Counted from the stretch's first letter, positions 46,888 to 57,492 are shown. The stretch: DNA of 64,000 nt from Martinezella lusitana (GCF_900094565.1 NZ_FMAF01000001.1:434001-498000), one strand, 5' to 3'. The notes: generated by a model from the letters alone, not told the origin. Translations and numbers: made by a program.

Positions 46888-47489
46888 TGCAAACGCTGCA
46901 CGTGGACGCGGATACATGGATGCATCGGCTGACACCGCGCGTGAAACTCGTAACGCTTGCCGCGCTCGGCATTCTATTGTTCCTGGCGGATTCCACCGCG
47001 CTGCTCGAGCTCGCAAACCTCATCGGTGCCGGCCTCTATTTTCGCAGCGGCCTCTCGGTCGGCGAGGCATTGAGGCGGCTCCGTCCGATCCTCATCTCCA
47101 TTGCCGTGCTTTCACTCTTGAACCTGCTCTTCAGTCCGTTTCACCTTGTCGTCGTGGTGGCGCTGCGGCTGACCGCGCTTGCGCTGTTTGCAGCCGCTGT
47201 AACGGCGACAACATCGATGGCCGCCTTCATCGATGAAATCACCGTTCTTGCGACGCCGCTTGAGAAGATGGGTTTGCTCAGGGCGGCCGATATCGGGCTC
47301 GCGGTCGGCCTCGTCCTGCGTTTCGTGCCTGAGATTCTCGACCGCTATCGCGCCATCCGCGAAGCGCACGAAGCGCGGGGAATCAAAATACGCTTGGCAA
47401 CGACGCTTGTGCCGCTGATCATCCTCACGCTGCGCGACGCTGACAATATCGCGGCTGCGATTGACGCGCGCGGCATTCGGCGGCATTGA
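46887..47489 (+). CDS. bioN: Biotin ECF transporter T component BioN
   Basis: A 200-residue CbiQ/EcfT-type membrane protein with about five spans. Both coupling ARG motifs are present (HEARGI and DARGI), which contact the ATPase. The start 46887 overlaps bioM. It links BioM to the substrate-binding BioY encoded next. Confidence 0.92.
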   Translation: MQTLHVDADTWMHRLTPRVKLVTLAALGILLFLADSTALLELANLIGAGLYFRSGLSVGEALRRLRPILISIAVLSLLNLLFSPFHLVVVVALRLTALALFAAAVTATTSMAAFIDEITVLATPLEKMGLLRAADIGLAVGLVLRFVPEILDRYRAIREAHEARGIKIRLATTLVPLIILTLRDADNIAAAIDARGIRRH

Positions 47490-47517
47490 ACATAGATCTT
47501 TTTCGGATGGAGCCGCC

Positions 47518-48075
47518 ATGAATACCCGCGATCTTGTCCTCTCCGCACTCTTTGCCGCCATCATCGTGGCGCTCGGCCTGTTGCCGCCGATCCCGATCGG
47601 CATCATTCCCGTGCCGATCACCGCGCAGTCGCTTGGCGTGATGCTGGCGGGCGTGGTGCTCGGCGCCAGGCGCGGTACGATCGCGGTGCTGATCGTCGTC
47701 CTGCTGGTGATAATCGGCATGCCGGTGCTATCGGGCGGCCGCGGCGGTCTTGCCGTCTTCGCGGGCCCGACGGCCGGTTTCTTCATCGGCTGGATATTCG
47801 CCGCCTTCGTTACCGGCTATCTCTCGGAGCGGCTGGTGAAGCCGGAGCAGACCAGCCTCAACCAGGGCATCGGCTTCTTCATCGCCGCCGTCATCGGCGG
47901 CGTCGTGGTGCTCTATGCCTTCGGCATTGCCTGGCTGGCCATCAACATCGGCTTCACCAAAGCGTTCTTCGGCTCCCTGGGCTTTGTGCCGGGTGATCTC
48001 ATTAAGGCAGTCGTCGCTGCCCTCGTCGGTCGCGCCGTCATGGCCGGCTATCCGCTTCTGCCGCAGCGGAGCTGA
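47518..48075 (+). CDS. bioY: Biotin ECF transporter S component BioY (second copy)
   Basis: A 185-residue membrane protein with about six spans. The BioY block IPIGIIPVPITAQSLGVML and the glycine-rich SGGRGGLAVFAGPTAG are intact. It binds biotin and, with BioM and BioN, forms a complete importer. It is clearly diverged from the solitary BioY at 0.6-1.2 kb. The start at 47518 follows GGATGGAG and lies 28 bp after bioN. Confidence 0.93.
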   Translation: MNTRDLVLSALFAAIIVALGLLPPIPIGIIPVPITAQSLGVMLAGVVLGARRGTIAVLIVVLLVIIGMPVLSGGRGGLAVFAGPTAGFFIGWIFAAFVTGYLSERLVKPEQTSLNQGIGFFIAAVIGGVVVLYAFGIAWLAINIGFTKAFFGSLGFVPGDLIKAVVAALVGRAVMAGYPLLPQRS

Positions 48076-48114
48076 ACTCGGCTCAGGGCGGAAAAAACGC
48101 AATCGGTGAACGCA

Positions 48115-48519
48115 TCACGTCAGATATTTGTAGAGCCAGTCGCGGGTGTCCTCGGGCAGCGGCGCAGGGTCGTGCTCATCGCCACGCACGGCAAGCCACA
48201 GAATCTCGACCTCGGCCGCCAGTTCATTGCCGGTCTCGACCATGACGACGAAGCCGATGGACTTGCCGCCGATCTTGTTGACGCTGATCGAGAAGCGGGC
48301 AAGGTCGTCGTAATGCAAGGCCCTGTGCAGGGAACAGGATGCCTTGGTGGCGACATAGGCCGGTTCGTCGTCGACCAGCGGCCGCGTGCGCCAGAAATTC
48401 GAGAGCGCCGTCTCCGCCTGTGAGATATAGGAGGCGATGAACATATGACCGTGCCGGTCGACATCGCGCGGTGGCACTCTCAACTCGATGACATCGGATC
48501 GCTCTACACTCGTCATCAC
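48115..48519 (-). CDS. Hotdog-fold acyl-CoA thioesterase family protein
   Basis: A 134-residue single-hotdog protein. RVPPRDVDRHGHMFIASYISQAE resembles the 4-hydroxybenzoyl-CoA thioesterase active-site strand and helix, with an aspartate and histidine suited to catalysis. The acyl substrate is not predictable. It starts with two ATG codons at 48519. A CtrA-type site lies about 30 bp upstream. Confidence 0.8.
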   Translation of the reverse strand: MMTSVERSDVIELRVPPRDVDRHGHMFIASYISQAETALSNFWRTRPLVDDEPAYVATKASCSLHRALHYDDLARFSISVNKIGGKSIGFVVMVETGNELAAEVEILWLAVRGDEHDPAPLPEDTRDWLYKYLT

Positions 48520-48549
48520 GTGAAAACCCTGCCCAACGCCATACGCACC

Positions 48550-48565
48550 TTAATGAAAGCTTAAC
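48550..48565. promoter_or_regulatory. CtrA-type binding site (TTAA-N7-TTAAC)
   Basis: TTAATGAAAGCTTAAC matches the alphaproteobacterial CtrA consensus exactly. It lies between the divergent thioesterase (31 bp away) and HDAC-family genes (120 bp away), so cell-cycle control of one or both is possible. Confidence 0.5.
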
Positions 48566-48684
48566 ATCGCGCCTTAATAAGTAAACGGGCGCCGCTCCAA
48601 AGTGGTTAAGATGGATTGTTGACATTGTAGTGACATTGTCCATGTCCTGTAATAGGCGTCACACCTCATTTATAGATTGGCCCC

Positions 48685-49626
48685 ATGAGCACACGTCTTT
48701 ACGAACACCCGATTTTTCTTGAGCATATTGTACCGCCTGGCCACCCGGAACGGCCGGACCGGCTGCGCTCGCTGAACATCGCGCTGGAGCATCCGAATTT
48801 CGAGCGGCTCGACCGGCGAAAGGCCCCTGCGGCCAATGAAGACGCGGTCCTGCTTGCCCATCCCGAAGAGCATCTGGACTTCGTCCTGCGCTCGATGCCG
48901 GACAAAGGCAACGATGGCGAGATCAACCAGATCGAGGCGGATACCTATGCCAGCCCGAAGACGCTGCAGGCGATCATGCACGGCGTCGGCGGCGCCATGG
49001 CCGCGGTCGATGACGTATTTTCCGGCGCTGCCGACAATGTCTTCGTCGCAGCCCGCCCGCCCGGCCACCATGCGGAGAAGACCAAGGCCATGGGCTTCTG
49101 CTTCTTCAACAATGCGGCGATCGCCGCCCGCCATGCGCAAAAGGCTCATGGCGCCGAGCGCGTCGCCATCGTCGATTGGGACGTGCACCACGGCAACGGC
49201 ACTCAGGACATCTTCTGGGACGATCCATCCGTGCTTTTCTGTTCGACCCACCAGATGCCGCTCTATCCGGGCACCGGCAAGAAGGACGAGCGCGGCACGC
49301 ACAATACCATCGTCAATGCGCCGCTTTCGCCCAATACCGGCGGCGATCATTTCCGAGAGGCCTTCAAGTCGCGCATCCTGCCGGCGCTCGATGATTTCCG
49401 CCCGGACATCATCATCATCTCGGCCGGCTTCGATGCCCACCACCGCGATCCATTGGCACAATTGAACCTCACCGGCGAGGATTTCGACTGGGCGACGGGG
49501 CGGATCCTGGAGGTCGCCGATCGCAGCGCCAACAACCGGGTCGTCAGCCTGCTCGAAGGCGGCTATGATCTGGAAGGGCTGGCCGAATCGGCGGGTCTGC
49601 ATATTCTGCGCATGATGAAGGGTTGA
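48685..49626 (+). CDS. Histone deacetylase family (class II-like) zinc hydrolase
   Basis: A 313-residue member of the arginase/deacetylase fold. The catalytic histidine pair RPPGHHAE, zinc ligands in [14 protein letters not shown] and the SAGFDAH aspartate are intact. The bacterial relatives include acetylpolyamine and acetylpolyketide-type amidohydrolases and protein deacylases; no histone substrate is implied. xseB follows after two bases, a rhizobial linkage. Confidence 0.92.
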   Translation: MSTRLYEHPIFLEHIVPPGHPERPDRLRSLNIALEHPNFERLDRRKAPAANEDAVLLAHPEEHLDFVLRSMPDKGNDGEINQIEADTYASPKTLQAIMHGVGGAMAAVDDVFSGAADNVFVAARPPGHHAEKTKAMGFCFFNNAAIAARHAQKAHGAERVAIVDWDVHHGNGTQDIFWDDPSVLFCSTHQMPLYPGTGKKDERGTHNTIVNAPLSPNTGGDHFREAFKSRILPALDDFRPDIIIISAGFDAHHRDPLAQLNLTGEDFDWATGRILEVADRSANNRVVSLLEGGYDLEGLAESAGLHILRMMKG

Positions 49627-49628
49627 CG

Positions 49629-49880
49629 ATGAGCGAAAGCGCCAAGGTAGATGTATCAGGCTATTCCTTCGAGAAGGCCGTGGCGGAGCTTGAAAGCATC
49701 GTTGCGCGGCTGGAACGCGGCGACGTGGCACTGGATGAATCCATCACCATCTACGAGCGCGGCGAGGCACTGAAGAAGCATTGCGAGGCGCTGCTGTCGG
49801 CCGCCGAGAACCGCATCGAGAAGATCCGGCTCGACCGCGCCGGCAAGCCGCAGGGCACGGAGCCGCTGGACGGCGCGTGA
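49629..49880 (+). CDS. xseB: Exodeoxyribonuclease VII small subunit
   Basis: An 83-residue helical protein with [28 protein letters not shown] in segments, the hallmark of XseB. It joins several XseB to one XseA in a nuclease that degrades single-stranded DNA. Start 49629 is favoured over TTG 49623 because GAAGGG lies at the right distance. xseA is not in the window. Confidence 0.95.
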   Translation: MSESAKVDVSGYSFEKAVAELESIVARLERGDVALDESITIYERGEALKKHCEALLSAAENRIEKIRLDRAGKPQGTEPLDGA

Positions 49881-49951
49881 GATAAGACAGGAAAGTTTGA
49901 GTTTCCCTGACATTCCCGGTAGGTTGAGCCTCAACCGAAAGGAGAACCGCC

Positions 49952-50875
49952 ATGTCTTTCTTCCCAGGAAACGATCCGCAAGCCGGTGACGCCTTCGCCT
50001 GCGATGCGATCGAGAATCTCATCATTCCGCGCACCAGCGACCTTGGCGGTTTCTCCGTGCGGCGAGCTCTTCCAAGCAGCCGCCGACGGTTGGTGGGGCC
50101 GTTCATCTTCTTCGACCGCATGGGGCCTGCAATTTTTCGGCCGGGCCAAGCGGTTGATGTGCGCCCGCATCCGCATATCGGCCTTTCCACTGTCACCTAT
50201 CTGTTCGACGGCGAGATCCGCCATCTCGACAGCCTCGGCACGGCCAAGGTGATCCGCCCCGGCGACGTCAACCTGATGACGGCCGGACGCGGGATCGTGC
50301 ACTCCGAACGCACCCCGGAAAATCTGCGCGATCATCCTTTTGCGATGTCGGGCCTGCAGACATGGCTGGCGCTCCCCGACGACAAGGAGGAGATCGATCC
50401 TTCCTTTGCCCATACAGAGAAAGACGAGCTGCCTGTCATCGCCGATGGAGGCGTAACCGGGCGCGTGGTGATCGGAGATTTCGAAGGCCTGAAATCACCG
50501 GTGAAATCCTTCTCCGACACGCTGTATGTCGATCTGCAGCTTCAGCCGAACACGACGTTTCCTTTTGGTGCAGCCCATGAGGAGCGCGCGGTCTATATCC
50601 TCTCCGGCTCGCTCATCGTCGCCGGCGATCACTTCGCGCAGGATCAGCTCCTCGTTTTCCGCCCCGGCGATGCCATCACCCTGGAAGCTGCGGAAAAAGG
50701 CTGTCATCTCATGCTTTTTGGAGGTGCGGCGCTCAATTCGAAGCGCTATATCTGGTGGAACTTCGTATCCTCTTCCAAGGAACGCATCGAAAAAGCCAAG
50801 GAAGAATGGCGCACGGGCCGTTTCGATATCGTGCCGGGCGACGAGGAAGAGTTTATTCCCTTGCCGGAGGGCTGA
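49952..50875 (+). CDS. Pirin family protein
   Basis: This 307-residue bicupin contains the pirin N-terminal metal site: RPHPHIGLSTVTYLFDGEIRHLDS, and a glutamate after (GRGIVHSERTPE). The C-terminal pirin domain is present. Some pirins are quercetinases or redox-responsive regulators; the substrate is unknown. AAAGGAGAACC precedes the start. It lies between xseB and dxs. Confidence 0.93.
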   Translation: MSFFPGNDPQAGDAFACDAIENLIIPRTSDLGGFSVRRALPSSRRRLVGPFIFFDRMGPAIFRPGQAVDVRPHPHIGLSTVTYLFDGEIRHLDSLGTAKVIRPGDVNLMTAGRGIVHSERTPENLRDHPFAMSGLQTWLALPDDKEEIDPSFAHTEKDELPVIADGGVTGRVVIGDFEGLKSPVKSFSDTLYVDLQLQPNTTFPFGAAHEERAVYILSGSLIVAGDHFAQDQLLVFRPGDAITLEAAEKGCHLMLFGGAALNSKRYIWWNFVSSSKERIEKAKEEWRTGRFDIVPGDEEEFIPLPEG

Positions 50876-51000
50876 CGGGTTCATAACAGTGCCAAATGTT
50901 TCTTGTTCGGGCACTCCTTGAATTCGGCGTCTTTTGTCGCAATCTGTTTTGACGTAAAGGCGGGCAACCGCCCAAGAATAGCAAGAAAGAGGCTTCTGCC

Positions 51001-52917
51001 TTGACACAAATGCCAGAGACGCCGCTGCTGGACCGGGTCCATTATCCTTCCGACCTGCGAAAGCTGGAGGACCGGGACTTGCCGCAACTCGCCCGCGAAG
51101 TCCGTGACGAAATGATCGATGCGGTATCGCGCACGGGCGGACATCTCGGCGCCGGTCTTGGCGTCGTCGAACTCACCATTGCCATCCACAGCGTTTTCGA
51201 TACGCCGAACGATCGCCTCATCTTCGATGTCGGGCATCAGTGTTATCCGCACAAGATTCTGACCGGACGGCGCGACCGCATCCGCACGCTGCGCCAGGAA
51301 GGCGGCATTTCGGGCTTCACGCGCCGCGCCGAAAGCGAATACGACCCCTTCGGCGCCGCGCATTCCTCCACATCCATTTCCGCCGGCCTCGGCATGGCAG
51401 TCGCCGCCGAGCTTGATGGGACCGACCGCCGGGTCATCGCCGTCATCGGCGACGGCGCGATGTCGGCCGGCATGGCCTATGAAGCCTTGAACAATGCCGG
51501 CGCGCTCGACGCGCGGCTGATCGTCATCCTCAACGACAACGATATGTCGATCGCGCCGCCGACGGGCGCGATGAGCGCCTATCTCGCCCGCCTCGCCTCC
51601 GGCCGCACGTATATGGGCTTCCGCGATTTCGGCAAGAAACTGACGGCCTATCTCGGCAAGAAGGTCGATCGCGCCATAACACGCGCCGTCGAGCACGCGC
51701 GGGGCTATGTGACCGGTGGAACGATGTTCGAGGAGATGGGCTTCTATCATATCGGCCCGATCGACGGCCATTCCTTCGAGCATCTGCTGCCGGTGCTGCG
51801 CAACGTCCGCGACAATGCGCAAGGTCCGGTGCTGATCCATGTCGTGACGCAGAAGGGCAAGGGCTATCCCCCGGCCGAGGCGGCCGCCGACAAATATCAT
51901 GGCGTCAACAAGTTCGACGTCATCACCGGCGCGCAGGCCAAGGTGAAACCGAATGCGCCGAGCTACACCAGCGTTTTTGCCGATGCTCTCGTGCAGGAGG
52001 CGATGTTCGACGACAAGATCGTCGGCATTACCGCCGCCATGCCTAATGGTACCGGCCTCGACAAGCTCCAGGAATTCTATCCCAAGCGCTGTTTCGACGT
52101 CGGTATCGCCGAGCAGCATGCCGTGACCTTTGCTGCCGGCCTTGCCGCCGAGGGCTACAAGCCCTTTGCCGCGCTCTATTCCACCTTCCTGCAGCGCGCC
52201 TATGACCAGGTGGTGCATGACGTGGCGATCCAGGGTCTGCCGGTGCGCTTCCCGATCGATCGCGCCGGTTTCGTCGGCGCCGACGGGCCGACGCATGCCG
52301 GGTCCTTCGACACGACCTTTCTGGCGACCCTGCCCGGCTTCGTCGTCATGGCTGCCGCCGACGAGGCGGAACTGAAGCATATGGTGCGGACGGCGGCCGC
52401 CTACGATCTAGGGCCGATCTCGTTCCGCTATCCGCGCGGCGAAGGCGTCGGCATCGAAATGCCCGAACGGGGCCAGATTCTGGAGATCGGTAGGGGTCGC
52501 GTGGTCAAGCAGGGGTCGAAAGTCGCCTTGCTCTCCTTCGGCACGCGTCTCGCCGACAGCCTTGCCGCGGCCGAGGATCTCGACGCCGCCGGCCTGCCGA
52601 CGACGGTCGCAGACGCCCGCTTCGCCAAGCCGCTCGACCACGATCTCATTCGCCAGCTTGCTGCCCACCACGAGATGCTGATCACCATCGAAGAGGGCTC
52701 GGTCGGCGGCTTCGGCAGCCAGGTCATGCAGTTCCTCGCCAGCGAGGGCCTGCTCGACAACGGCCTGAAGATCCGCACGCTCGTCATGCCCGATATCTGG
52801 ATGGACCAGGCGAAGCCCGAAGTCATGAATGCCAAAGCCGGCCTCGACCGCGCAGGCATCGTGCAGACGGTGTTCAGGGCGCTGGGCCACGGCCGGATCG
52901 TCGAGGCTGCCGGATAA
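51001..52917 (+). CDS. dxs: 1-deoxy-D-xylulose-5-phosphate synthase
   Basis: A 638-residue TPP enzyme that starts the MEP isoprenoid route from pyruvate and glyceraldehyde 3-phosphate. The TPP-magnesium motif [18 protein letters not shown], the histidine region [13 protein letters not shown] and the transketolase-like second half ([17 protein letters not shown]) are complete. The start is TTG at 51001 with AAAGAGG upstream; ATG at 51010 is an alternative. It ends before a hairpin terminator. Confidence 0.97.
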   Translation: MTQMPETPLLDRVHYPSDLRKLEDRDLPQLAREVRDEMIDAVSRTGGHLGAGLGVVELTIAIHSVFDTPNDRLIFDVGHQCYPHKILTGRRDRIRTLRQEGGISGFTRRAESEYDPFGAAHSSTSISAGLGMAVAAELDGTDRRVIAVIGDGAMSAGMAYEALNNAGALDARLIVILNDNDMSIAPPTGAMSAYLARLASGRTYMGFRDFGKKLTAYLGKKVDRAITRAVEHARGYVTGGTMFEEMGFYHIGPIDGHSFEHLLPVLRNVRDNAQGPVLIHVVTQKGKGYPPAEAAADKYHGVNKFDVITGAQAKVKPNAPSYTSVFADALVQEAMFDDKIVGITAAMPNGTGLDKLQEFYPKRCFDVGIAEQHAVTFAAGLAAEGYKPFAALYSTFLQRAYDQVVHDVAIQGLPVRFPIDRAGFVGADGPTHAGSFDTTFLATLPGFVVMAAADEAELKHMVRTAAAYDLGPISFRYPRGEGVGIEMPERGQILEIGRGRVVKQGSKVALLSFGTRLADSLAAAEDLDAAGLPTTVADARFAKPLDHDLIRQLAAHHEMLITIEEGSVGGFGSQVMQFLASEGLLDNGLKIRTLVMPDIWMDQAKPEVMNAKAGLDRAGIVQTVFRALGHGRIVEAAG

Positions 52918-52927
52918 TGCGGATAGG

Positions 52928-52953
52928 ATCAGGCGGGTCTACGGCCGCCTGAT
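52928..52953. terminator. Bidirectional terminator hairpin after dxs
   Basis: A perfect 9-bp stem pairs 52928-52936 with 52945-52953 around an eight-base loop between the convergent dxs and GGDEF genes. There is no long T tract. Confidence 0.6.
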
Positions 52954-52957
52954 GCCA

Positions 52958-53995
52958 TCAAGAATCGATCGCATTGAAAACTGCCACGCGGTCGCGGCCG
53001 GCTGCCTTTGCCTGATAAAGCGCAGCATCGACATTCCTGAGCAGCAGCATACGCGTCGCGCCATCGTTGGGCGCGAGTGCAGCGCCGATGCTCAGCCTTG
53101 CGAAAATGGATACGCCATCGACCGTAAACGGCGCTCTGAATGCCATAAGCAATCGTTCGGACAATGAAACAAGCGCGTTCCTGTCGGGAGGGGCCGGCAC
53201 GAATATCGCGAACTCGTCGCCTCCCATACGAACGACGATATCATCGGTACGGATGACCGAGCGGATGCGTGCTGCCGCCTCGCACAGAATTTCGTCGCCG
53301 ACATTATGACCGAAGCGGTCGTTGATCGACTTGAAGCCATCCATGTCGAGATAAAGGACGCCGAAATTCCGGTCAGCTGCAACAGCGGCGCTCAATGCTC
53401 CGTCGACTACAGCATCCAATGCCGAACGGTTGAAGAAGCGGGTCAGAGGGTCGGTCATGGCGGCAGTGCGCAAGCCGTTTTCAGCGATACCCATTAGCAG
53501 ATTCGTCTTCTGAAGACACAGGAGAGCGCTTGCGATCTGCGCAAATCGCAAAAGGCTCTGCTCCTCGCTCGGGGAAAAGCGCCTCGGCGACTGATCGAGA
53601 ATGCAGAAGGCACCTACGGGCTGGCCATTCTCCAATCGGACCGGTGCGCCTGCATAGAAGCGAAAACGCGGATCCTCCACGACAAAGGGCGCGACCATCA
53701 ACTCGGTATCTTCAGCCAGATCGGGTATAACAAGCAATTCGTCGTCAAAGACCACGCGCGTGCAGATCGACATATCGCGGGAGCATTCGGCAATCTCGAG
53801 GCCCGCCTGCCCCGCAATGCGCTGCCAGTCCTCGTCGATGATATTGATCGCCGCATAGGGTGTGCCGAAAACGCCCCTTGCCAGCTCCGCAAGGACGGAA
53901 AGCTCCGGCGTCGGACTGCTATGAATCGCGTTCAGGGAGCGTACCGCTAAAAGTCTCTGTGTTTCATTGGTCGGAACTCGGACGAGCCGTCCCAT
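52958..53995 (-). CDS. GAF-GGDEF diguanylate cyclase
   Basis: A 345-residue soluble protein. The GAF sensor domain (about 28-165) begins ELARGVFGTPYAAINIIDED and contains the SICTRVVFDDELLVIPD pattern common in free-GAF cyclases. The GGDEF domain (about 178-340) has an intact GGDEF at 258-262 and an RxxD inhibitory site (249-252) five residues before it. So it is likely an active, product-inhibited cyclase. Start 53995 follows GAGGGAG; ATG at 54013 has no site. Confidence 0.92.
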   Translation of the reverse strand: MGRLVRVPTNETQRLLAVRSLNAIHSSPTPELSVLAELARGVFGTPYAAINIIDEDWQRIAGQAGLEIAECSRDMSICTRVVFDDELLVIPDLAEDTELMVAPFVVEDPRFRFYAGAPVRLENGQPVGAFCILDQSPRRFSPSEEQSLLRFAQIASALLCLQKTNLLMGIAENGLRTAAMTDPLTRFFNRSALDAVVDGALSAAVAADRNFGVLYLDMDGFKSINDRFGHNVGDEILCEAAARIRSVIRTDDIVVRMGGDEFAIFVPAPPDRNALVSLSERLLMAFRAPFTVDGVSIFARLSIGAALAPNDGATRMLLLRNVDAALYQAKAAGRDRVAVFNAIDS

Positions 53996-54230
53996 TCGAA
54001 TCTCCCTCGGCAATCATCACGAGGCCTATAAAAAAGGTGGTTCGAGGCCCAGCGCAACCCTCTCATCGCTTAAATATTTAACAAATGCTGAGGAGAAGGG
54101 CGGCTGGCATGGCGTTGATGGCGCTCAAGGCACGCGTGCCACGCAAAAGAGCTGTTGTCCGTTGTCGCGACAGATGCGCCAAAATAGAACGGAGCTGGAG
54201 ACCTCGTCGTTTTTTCTCGGCCTCTCAATA

Positions 54231-54263
54231 GCATCGGCCCGTCGCTGAGCGGCAGGCCGATGC
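54231..54263. terminator. Hairpin downstream of chemoreceptor gene
   Basis: GCATCGGCC and GGCCGATGC arms (9 bp) enclose a 15-base loop. On the minus strand it lies after the stronger hairpin at 54285 and may back it up. Confidence 0.4.
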
Positions 54264-54284
54264 TGTTTACGGAGATGATTCGCC

Positions 54285-54311
54285 ATGAACGACCCAGGCG
54301 GGGTCGTTCAT
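54285..54311. terminator. Terminator hairpin of chemoreceptor gene
   Basis: ATGAACGACCC and GGGTCGTTCAT arms form a perfect 11-bp stem with loop AGGCG, ten bases after the minus-strand stop. Confidence 0.65.
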
Positions 54312-54321
54312 CGAAGGACGA

Positions 54322-56262
54322 TCAGAACTCTTCCCATTCGTCCTTAGCGGCCGCAGCCGCGGTTGCCTTGCCGCCGAAGGCCTTGGCCACCGTGCGGCCG
54401 AGCGCCCGGGCCGGCGATACAGCAGGCTTCGAGCGTGCCGTTGCGACTGCGGGACGCGCGGACGTTGCCTGCGGCGCATTGCTGAGCCGGAACTGGCGCA
54501 ACAGCTCATTCAGTGCCGCGGCTTCGCGGGCGAGTGCGTGGCTGGCTGCGGTCTGTTCCTCGACCATGGCGGCATTCTTCTGCGTGCCCTGATCCATGTT
54601 GTTGACCGCAGTGTTGATCTCCTGCAGGCCGGTCGACTGCTCGCGGGTCGCCGTGACGATCGCGCCGACGTGACGATTGATTTCCTGAACTTCCGAAACG
54701 ATCAATTCCAGAGCCTTGCCGGTCTCGCCGACCAGGGACACGCCGGTATTGACCTGATCGCTCGACGTGGTGATCAGCGCCTTGATTTCCTTGGCGGCAT
54801 TGGCGGACCGCTGGGCAAGCTCGCGGACTTCCTGGGCGACGACGGCAAAACCCTTGCCGGCATCACCGGCGCGGGCGGCTTCGACACCGGCGTTCAGGGC
54901 AAGCAGATTGGTCTGGAAGGCGATATCGTCGATGACGCTGATGATGTTGCTGATCTCGCCCGAGGACTTTTCGATCTGCTGCATGGCGGATACCGCCTTG
55001 CGCACCACTTCACCGGACTTCTCGGCGCCGAGGCGTGCACGCTCGACGAGATGGCCGACATCCTCGGCGCGCTTGGCCGAATCGCGGACCGTCGTGGTGA
55101 CCTCTTCCAGGGCTGCGGCAGTCTCCTCGACGGCGGCGGCCTGCTGCTCGGTACGATGGGCAAGATCGTCGGCGGCCGAACGGATTTCGTCGGCGCCGGC
55201 ATTGATGGCGGCGGCATTGGTGCCGACTGACTGCAAGGCCGCTTCCAGCTTTTCGACGGCATTGTTGAAATCGGCGCGAACGCTGTCGAACTGCGGCGCA
55301 AAGGTGCGGTCGAGACGCGCCGCGACATTGCCGGCGGCGAGAGCCGAGAGCCCACCTGCGAGCGTCTCCATAGCGAAGCGGATTTCACCTTCTTCGCGCG
55401 CCTTCTGATCATCGCTCACCTGGCGCTGACGCTCGGCGTCATCGCGCATGCGATCGGTCTCGCCGGCGAGGCGCAGCTTCTCGATCGCCGCCTGCTTGAA
55501 GACGAGAACGGCATCGGCCATGCTGCCGACTTCATCGCCACGGCCAACGGCTGGAACGTCGATATCGTGCTCGCCGCCGGCCAGACGTCCCATGGCGGCG
55601 GTCATGCCGACGATCGGGCGAACGATGATGCGCGACAGCAGCCAGGCAAGAACGGCGGCGATCAGCGCCACGAGGATGCCGCCCACGACGAGCGTCAGGC
55701 GCAGATCGCCATTGGCCTGATCCTGCGTCGCCGCCAGGTCGCCGGCCTTGGCGCGGGCTGCCTGCTTGATCTTTGCGGCCGCCTCGCGGAAGCCGTCGAG
55801 TTGGCCCTTGGTTTCGTTCTGACCGATCTTGACGATCTGGTCGAGCGGCATGTCGGTTTCCTTGCGAGCCTTCGTCTGTGGCTCTGCAAGCTGATGGAAA
55901 TAGATATCCGCGGCCTTCTGCATGTTGTCGATGGCCTGCAGCAGATCCGGAGAGTCGGCGGCGACCTGCTTGGCCGCGGCGATGCTCTTCAACATCCGGT
56001 CGCGATTGGCGAAAACATCGGCATAGGTGCTGTCGCTGTGGAGCAGGAGGAAGCCGCGCAGGTTGACCGCCTGTTCCAGCATTGCCTGCAAGGAGTCGTC
56101 GATGAGATTGACGAGCTGCTGCGACCTGGCCTGCTCCGCTGCAGCTCCAGCCGACATCTCTTCCTTGGAATACACGAATGCCGAAACGCAGGCGAAAATG
56201 GCGATCAGCGCCGTGAACGTTATGGCAAGCTTGCCATTCAGCGACAGTTTTTTCGCAAACAT
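54322..56262 (-). CDS. Methyl-accepting chemotaxis protein with C-terminal EWEEF
   Basis: A 646-residue chemoreceptor: TM1 (about 12-30), a periplasmic helical sensor (31-188), TM2 (189-209), HAMP (about 210-262), further HAMP-like linker, and the MCP signalling hairpin with tip region [21 protein letters not shown]. After an Ala/Lys-rich flexible tail it ends DEWEEF, resembling the NWETF-type pentapeptide that tethers CheR and CheB. Start 56262 has GGAGG eight bases upstream; the longer frame to 56415 lacks support. No che genes are near. The ligand is unknown. Confidence 0.95.
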   Translation of the reverse strand: MFAKKLSLNGKLAITFTALIAIFACVSAFVYSKEEMSAGAAAEQARSQQLVNLIDDSLQAMLEQAVNLRGFLLLHSDSTYADVFANRDRMLKSIAAAKQVAADSPDLLQAIDNMQKAADIYFHQLAEPQTKARKETDMPLDQIVKIGQNETKGQLDGFREAAAKIKQAARAKAGDLAATQDQANGDLRLTLVVGGILVALIAAVLAWLLSRIIVRPIVGMTAAMGRLAGGEHDIDVPAVGRGDEVGSMADAVLVFKQAAIEKLRLAGETDRMRDDAERQRQVSDDQKAREEGEIRFAMETLAGGLSALAAGNVAARLDRTFAPQFDSVRADFNNAVEKLEAALQSVGTNAAAINAGADEIRSAADDLAHRTEQQAAAVEETAAALEEVTTTVRDSAKRAEDVGHLVERARLGAEKSGEVVRKAVSAMQQIEKSSGEISNIISVIDDIAFQTNLLALNAGVEAARAGDAGKGFAVVAQEVRELAQRSANAAKEIKALITTSSDQVNTGVSLVGETGKALELIVSEVQEINRHVGAIVTATREQSTGLQEINTAVNNMDQGTQKNAAMVEEQTAASHALAREAAALNELLRQFRLSNAPQATSARPAVATARSKPAVSPARALGRTVAKAFGGKATAAAAAKDEWEEF

Positions 56263-56484
56263 AAGCGAGCGCCTCCTGAGCGCCGGTCCTGGCGAGCATC
56301 GATAGGCCGTGGGAAAGGACGGCGGATGCTCGAAAAATTCAGGGAAGGGCATGATTGGGACGCGGAAGCGTGAAGCCGTCATGGCAGGCGTTGATCCTGA
56401 AACAGACCATCGCAATCACGGACATCGGTAGAGGCTACGGCTTTAAAATTGTTTAATTTTGACGATACGCCGTTTAAACCTGGC

Positions 56485-57492
56485 TCAGTTCCCGGGGGGC
56501 GCGGCGAGGATCAAGATATCCAGATCGTGTTCGGGATAAAAATCCTGCACCGTCATCTGAAAGGAGGTCGGCCCGGTCTTTTTGACGTCGGTGCCGCAGA
56601 AGCTGATGTAGTTTTCCGGACTGCCCTTGTCGACCGTCAGCTCGAAATGCTTGATCGGGCCGGACCAGTTGGCACCTGTGGTCAGCACATAGGAGATCCA
56701 GCTCTCGGTATAGGTGCGGCCGCCCTTGTCGGCCGTGGCGGAAAGCTTGGTCGCCGTCTTCAGGAAGGCATCGTCGACGCAATACTTGCTGCGGTAGGCC
56801 TGCAGCTGCTGCTTCTGGTAGTCCTGGTCGCCGGCAAACGTAATGGCCACGGTGCCGCCGACGCTCGGCTTGTAGCTATGCTGTACGCCGATCCTGGCTT
56901 TGGCCGGAAACTTGGTGCGCCACCAATAGGTGGTATGCAGCGTCCACATCGGCGTCGGATGATGCTTCATGCCCTGACCGTCATTGTCATATTCGTCATC
57001 AACGATCAACCCGCGAGCCGTCCAGTCTTCCAAGACATCGACGGGCAGCTTGGCGACGGCATCCATGGCCGTCTTGCTGAGCGGCAGTAACGGTACGCCG
57101 CGCGCCTTCAATTCATCCGTCATGTCGACGCCCGCGACCGTGACGCTCTGCTGAAGGGTCGGTACGATCGCCTTGCCGTCCTGCGTGACGGTGAAGCCCA
57201 GGAAGTTGTCGGCGTCGACATTTCCGGCATCGACCATGCTGTCGACATCACCCTTGATATCGGGCATCGGGAAAGCGACGAGACTTTCGACGTCCTTGTC
57301 GGATGTGTTTTCGAAGACATAGTCGACGCGCACCTGGGCCGCGGAAATGAAGAGCTTCTCCTCGTCCATGCTGATATCGCCGGTGCGGACATAGGCGAGA
57401 CCGCCGGTCTTCAACTCGGCCATGGTATCGTTCGCAAAGGCCGGAGCGGCGAACATCGCCAATAGCGCCGCATAGCCACCGATTCTTCGCAT
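56485..57492 (-). CDS. DUF4424 domain-containing exported protein
   Basis: A 335-residue protein with a signal peptide (ending APAFA) and a single DUF4424 domain from residue 21 (NDTMAELKTGGLAYVRTGDI), including the conserved WWRTKFPA and the cysteine pair YCVDD/ISFCGTD. The family is secreted and uncharacterised. GAGAGGG lies before the start. It is divergent from tlyA with a 113-bp gap. Confidence 0.85.
   Translation of the reverse strand: MRRIGGYAALLAMFAAPAFANDTMAELKTGGLAYVRTGDISMDEEKLFISAAQVRVDYVFENTSDKDVESLVAFPMPDIKGDVDSMVDAGNVDADNFLGFTVTQDGKAIVPTLQQSVTVAGVDMTDELKARGVPLLPLSKTAMDAVAKLPVDVLEDWTARGLIVDDEYDNDGQGMKHHPTPMWTLHTTYWWRTKFPAKARIGVQHSYKPSVGGTVAITFAGDQDYQKQQLQAYRSKYCVDDAFLKTATKLSATADKGGRTYTESWISYVLTTGANWSGPIKHFELTVDKGSPENYISFCGTDVKKTGPTSFQMTVQDFYPEHDLDILILAAPPGN

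Larger units (their letters stand above)
53996..54321. other. Intergenic region between cyclase and chemoreceptor genes
   Basis: This gap of about 326 bp holds the GGDEF-gene promoter at its left and chemoreceptor terminator hairpins at its right. Short open frames exist but none has a ribosome site and a coding-like composition. Confidence 0.45.

Noticed and set aside
48685..49626. Reading the HDAC-family gene as evidence of chromatin-like control
   Set aside because: Bacterial members act on small acetyl-amides or other proteins; nothing in the window suggests a histone substrate.
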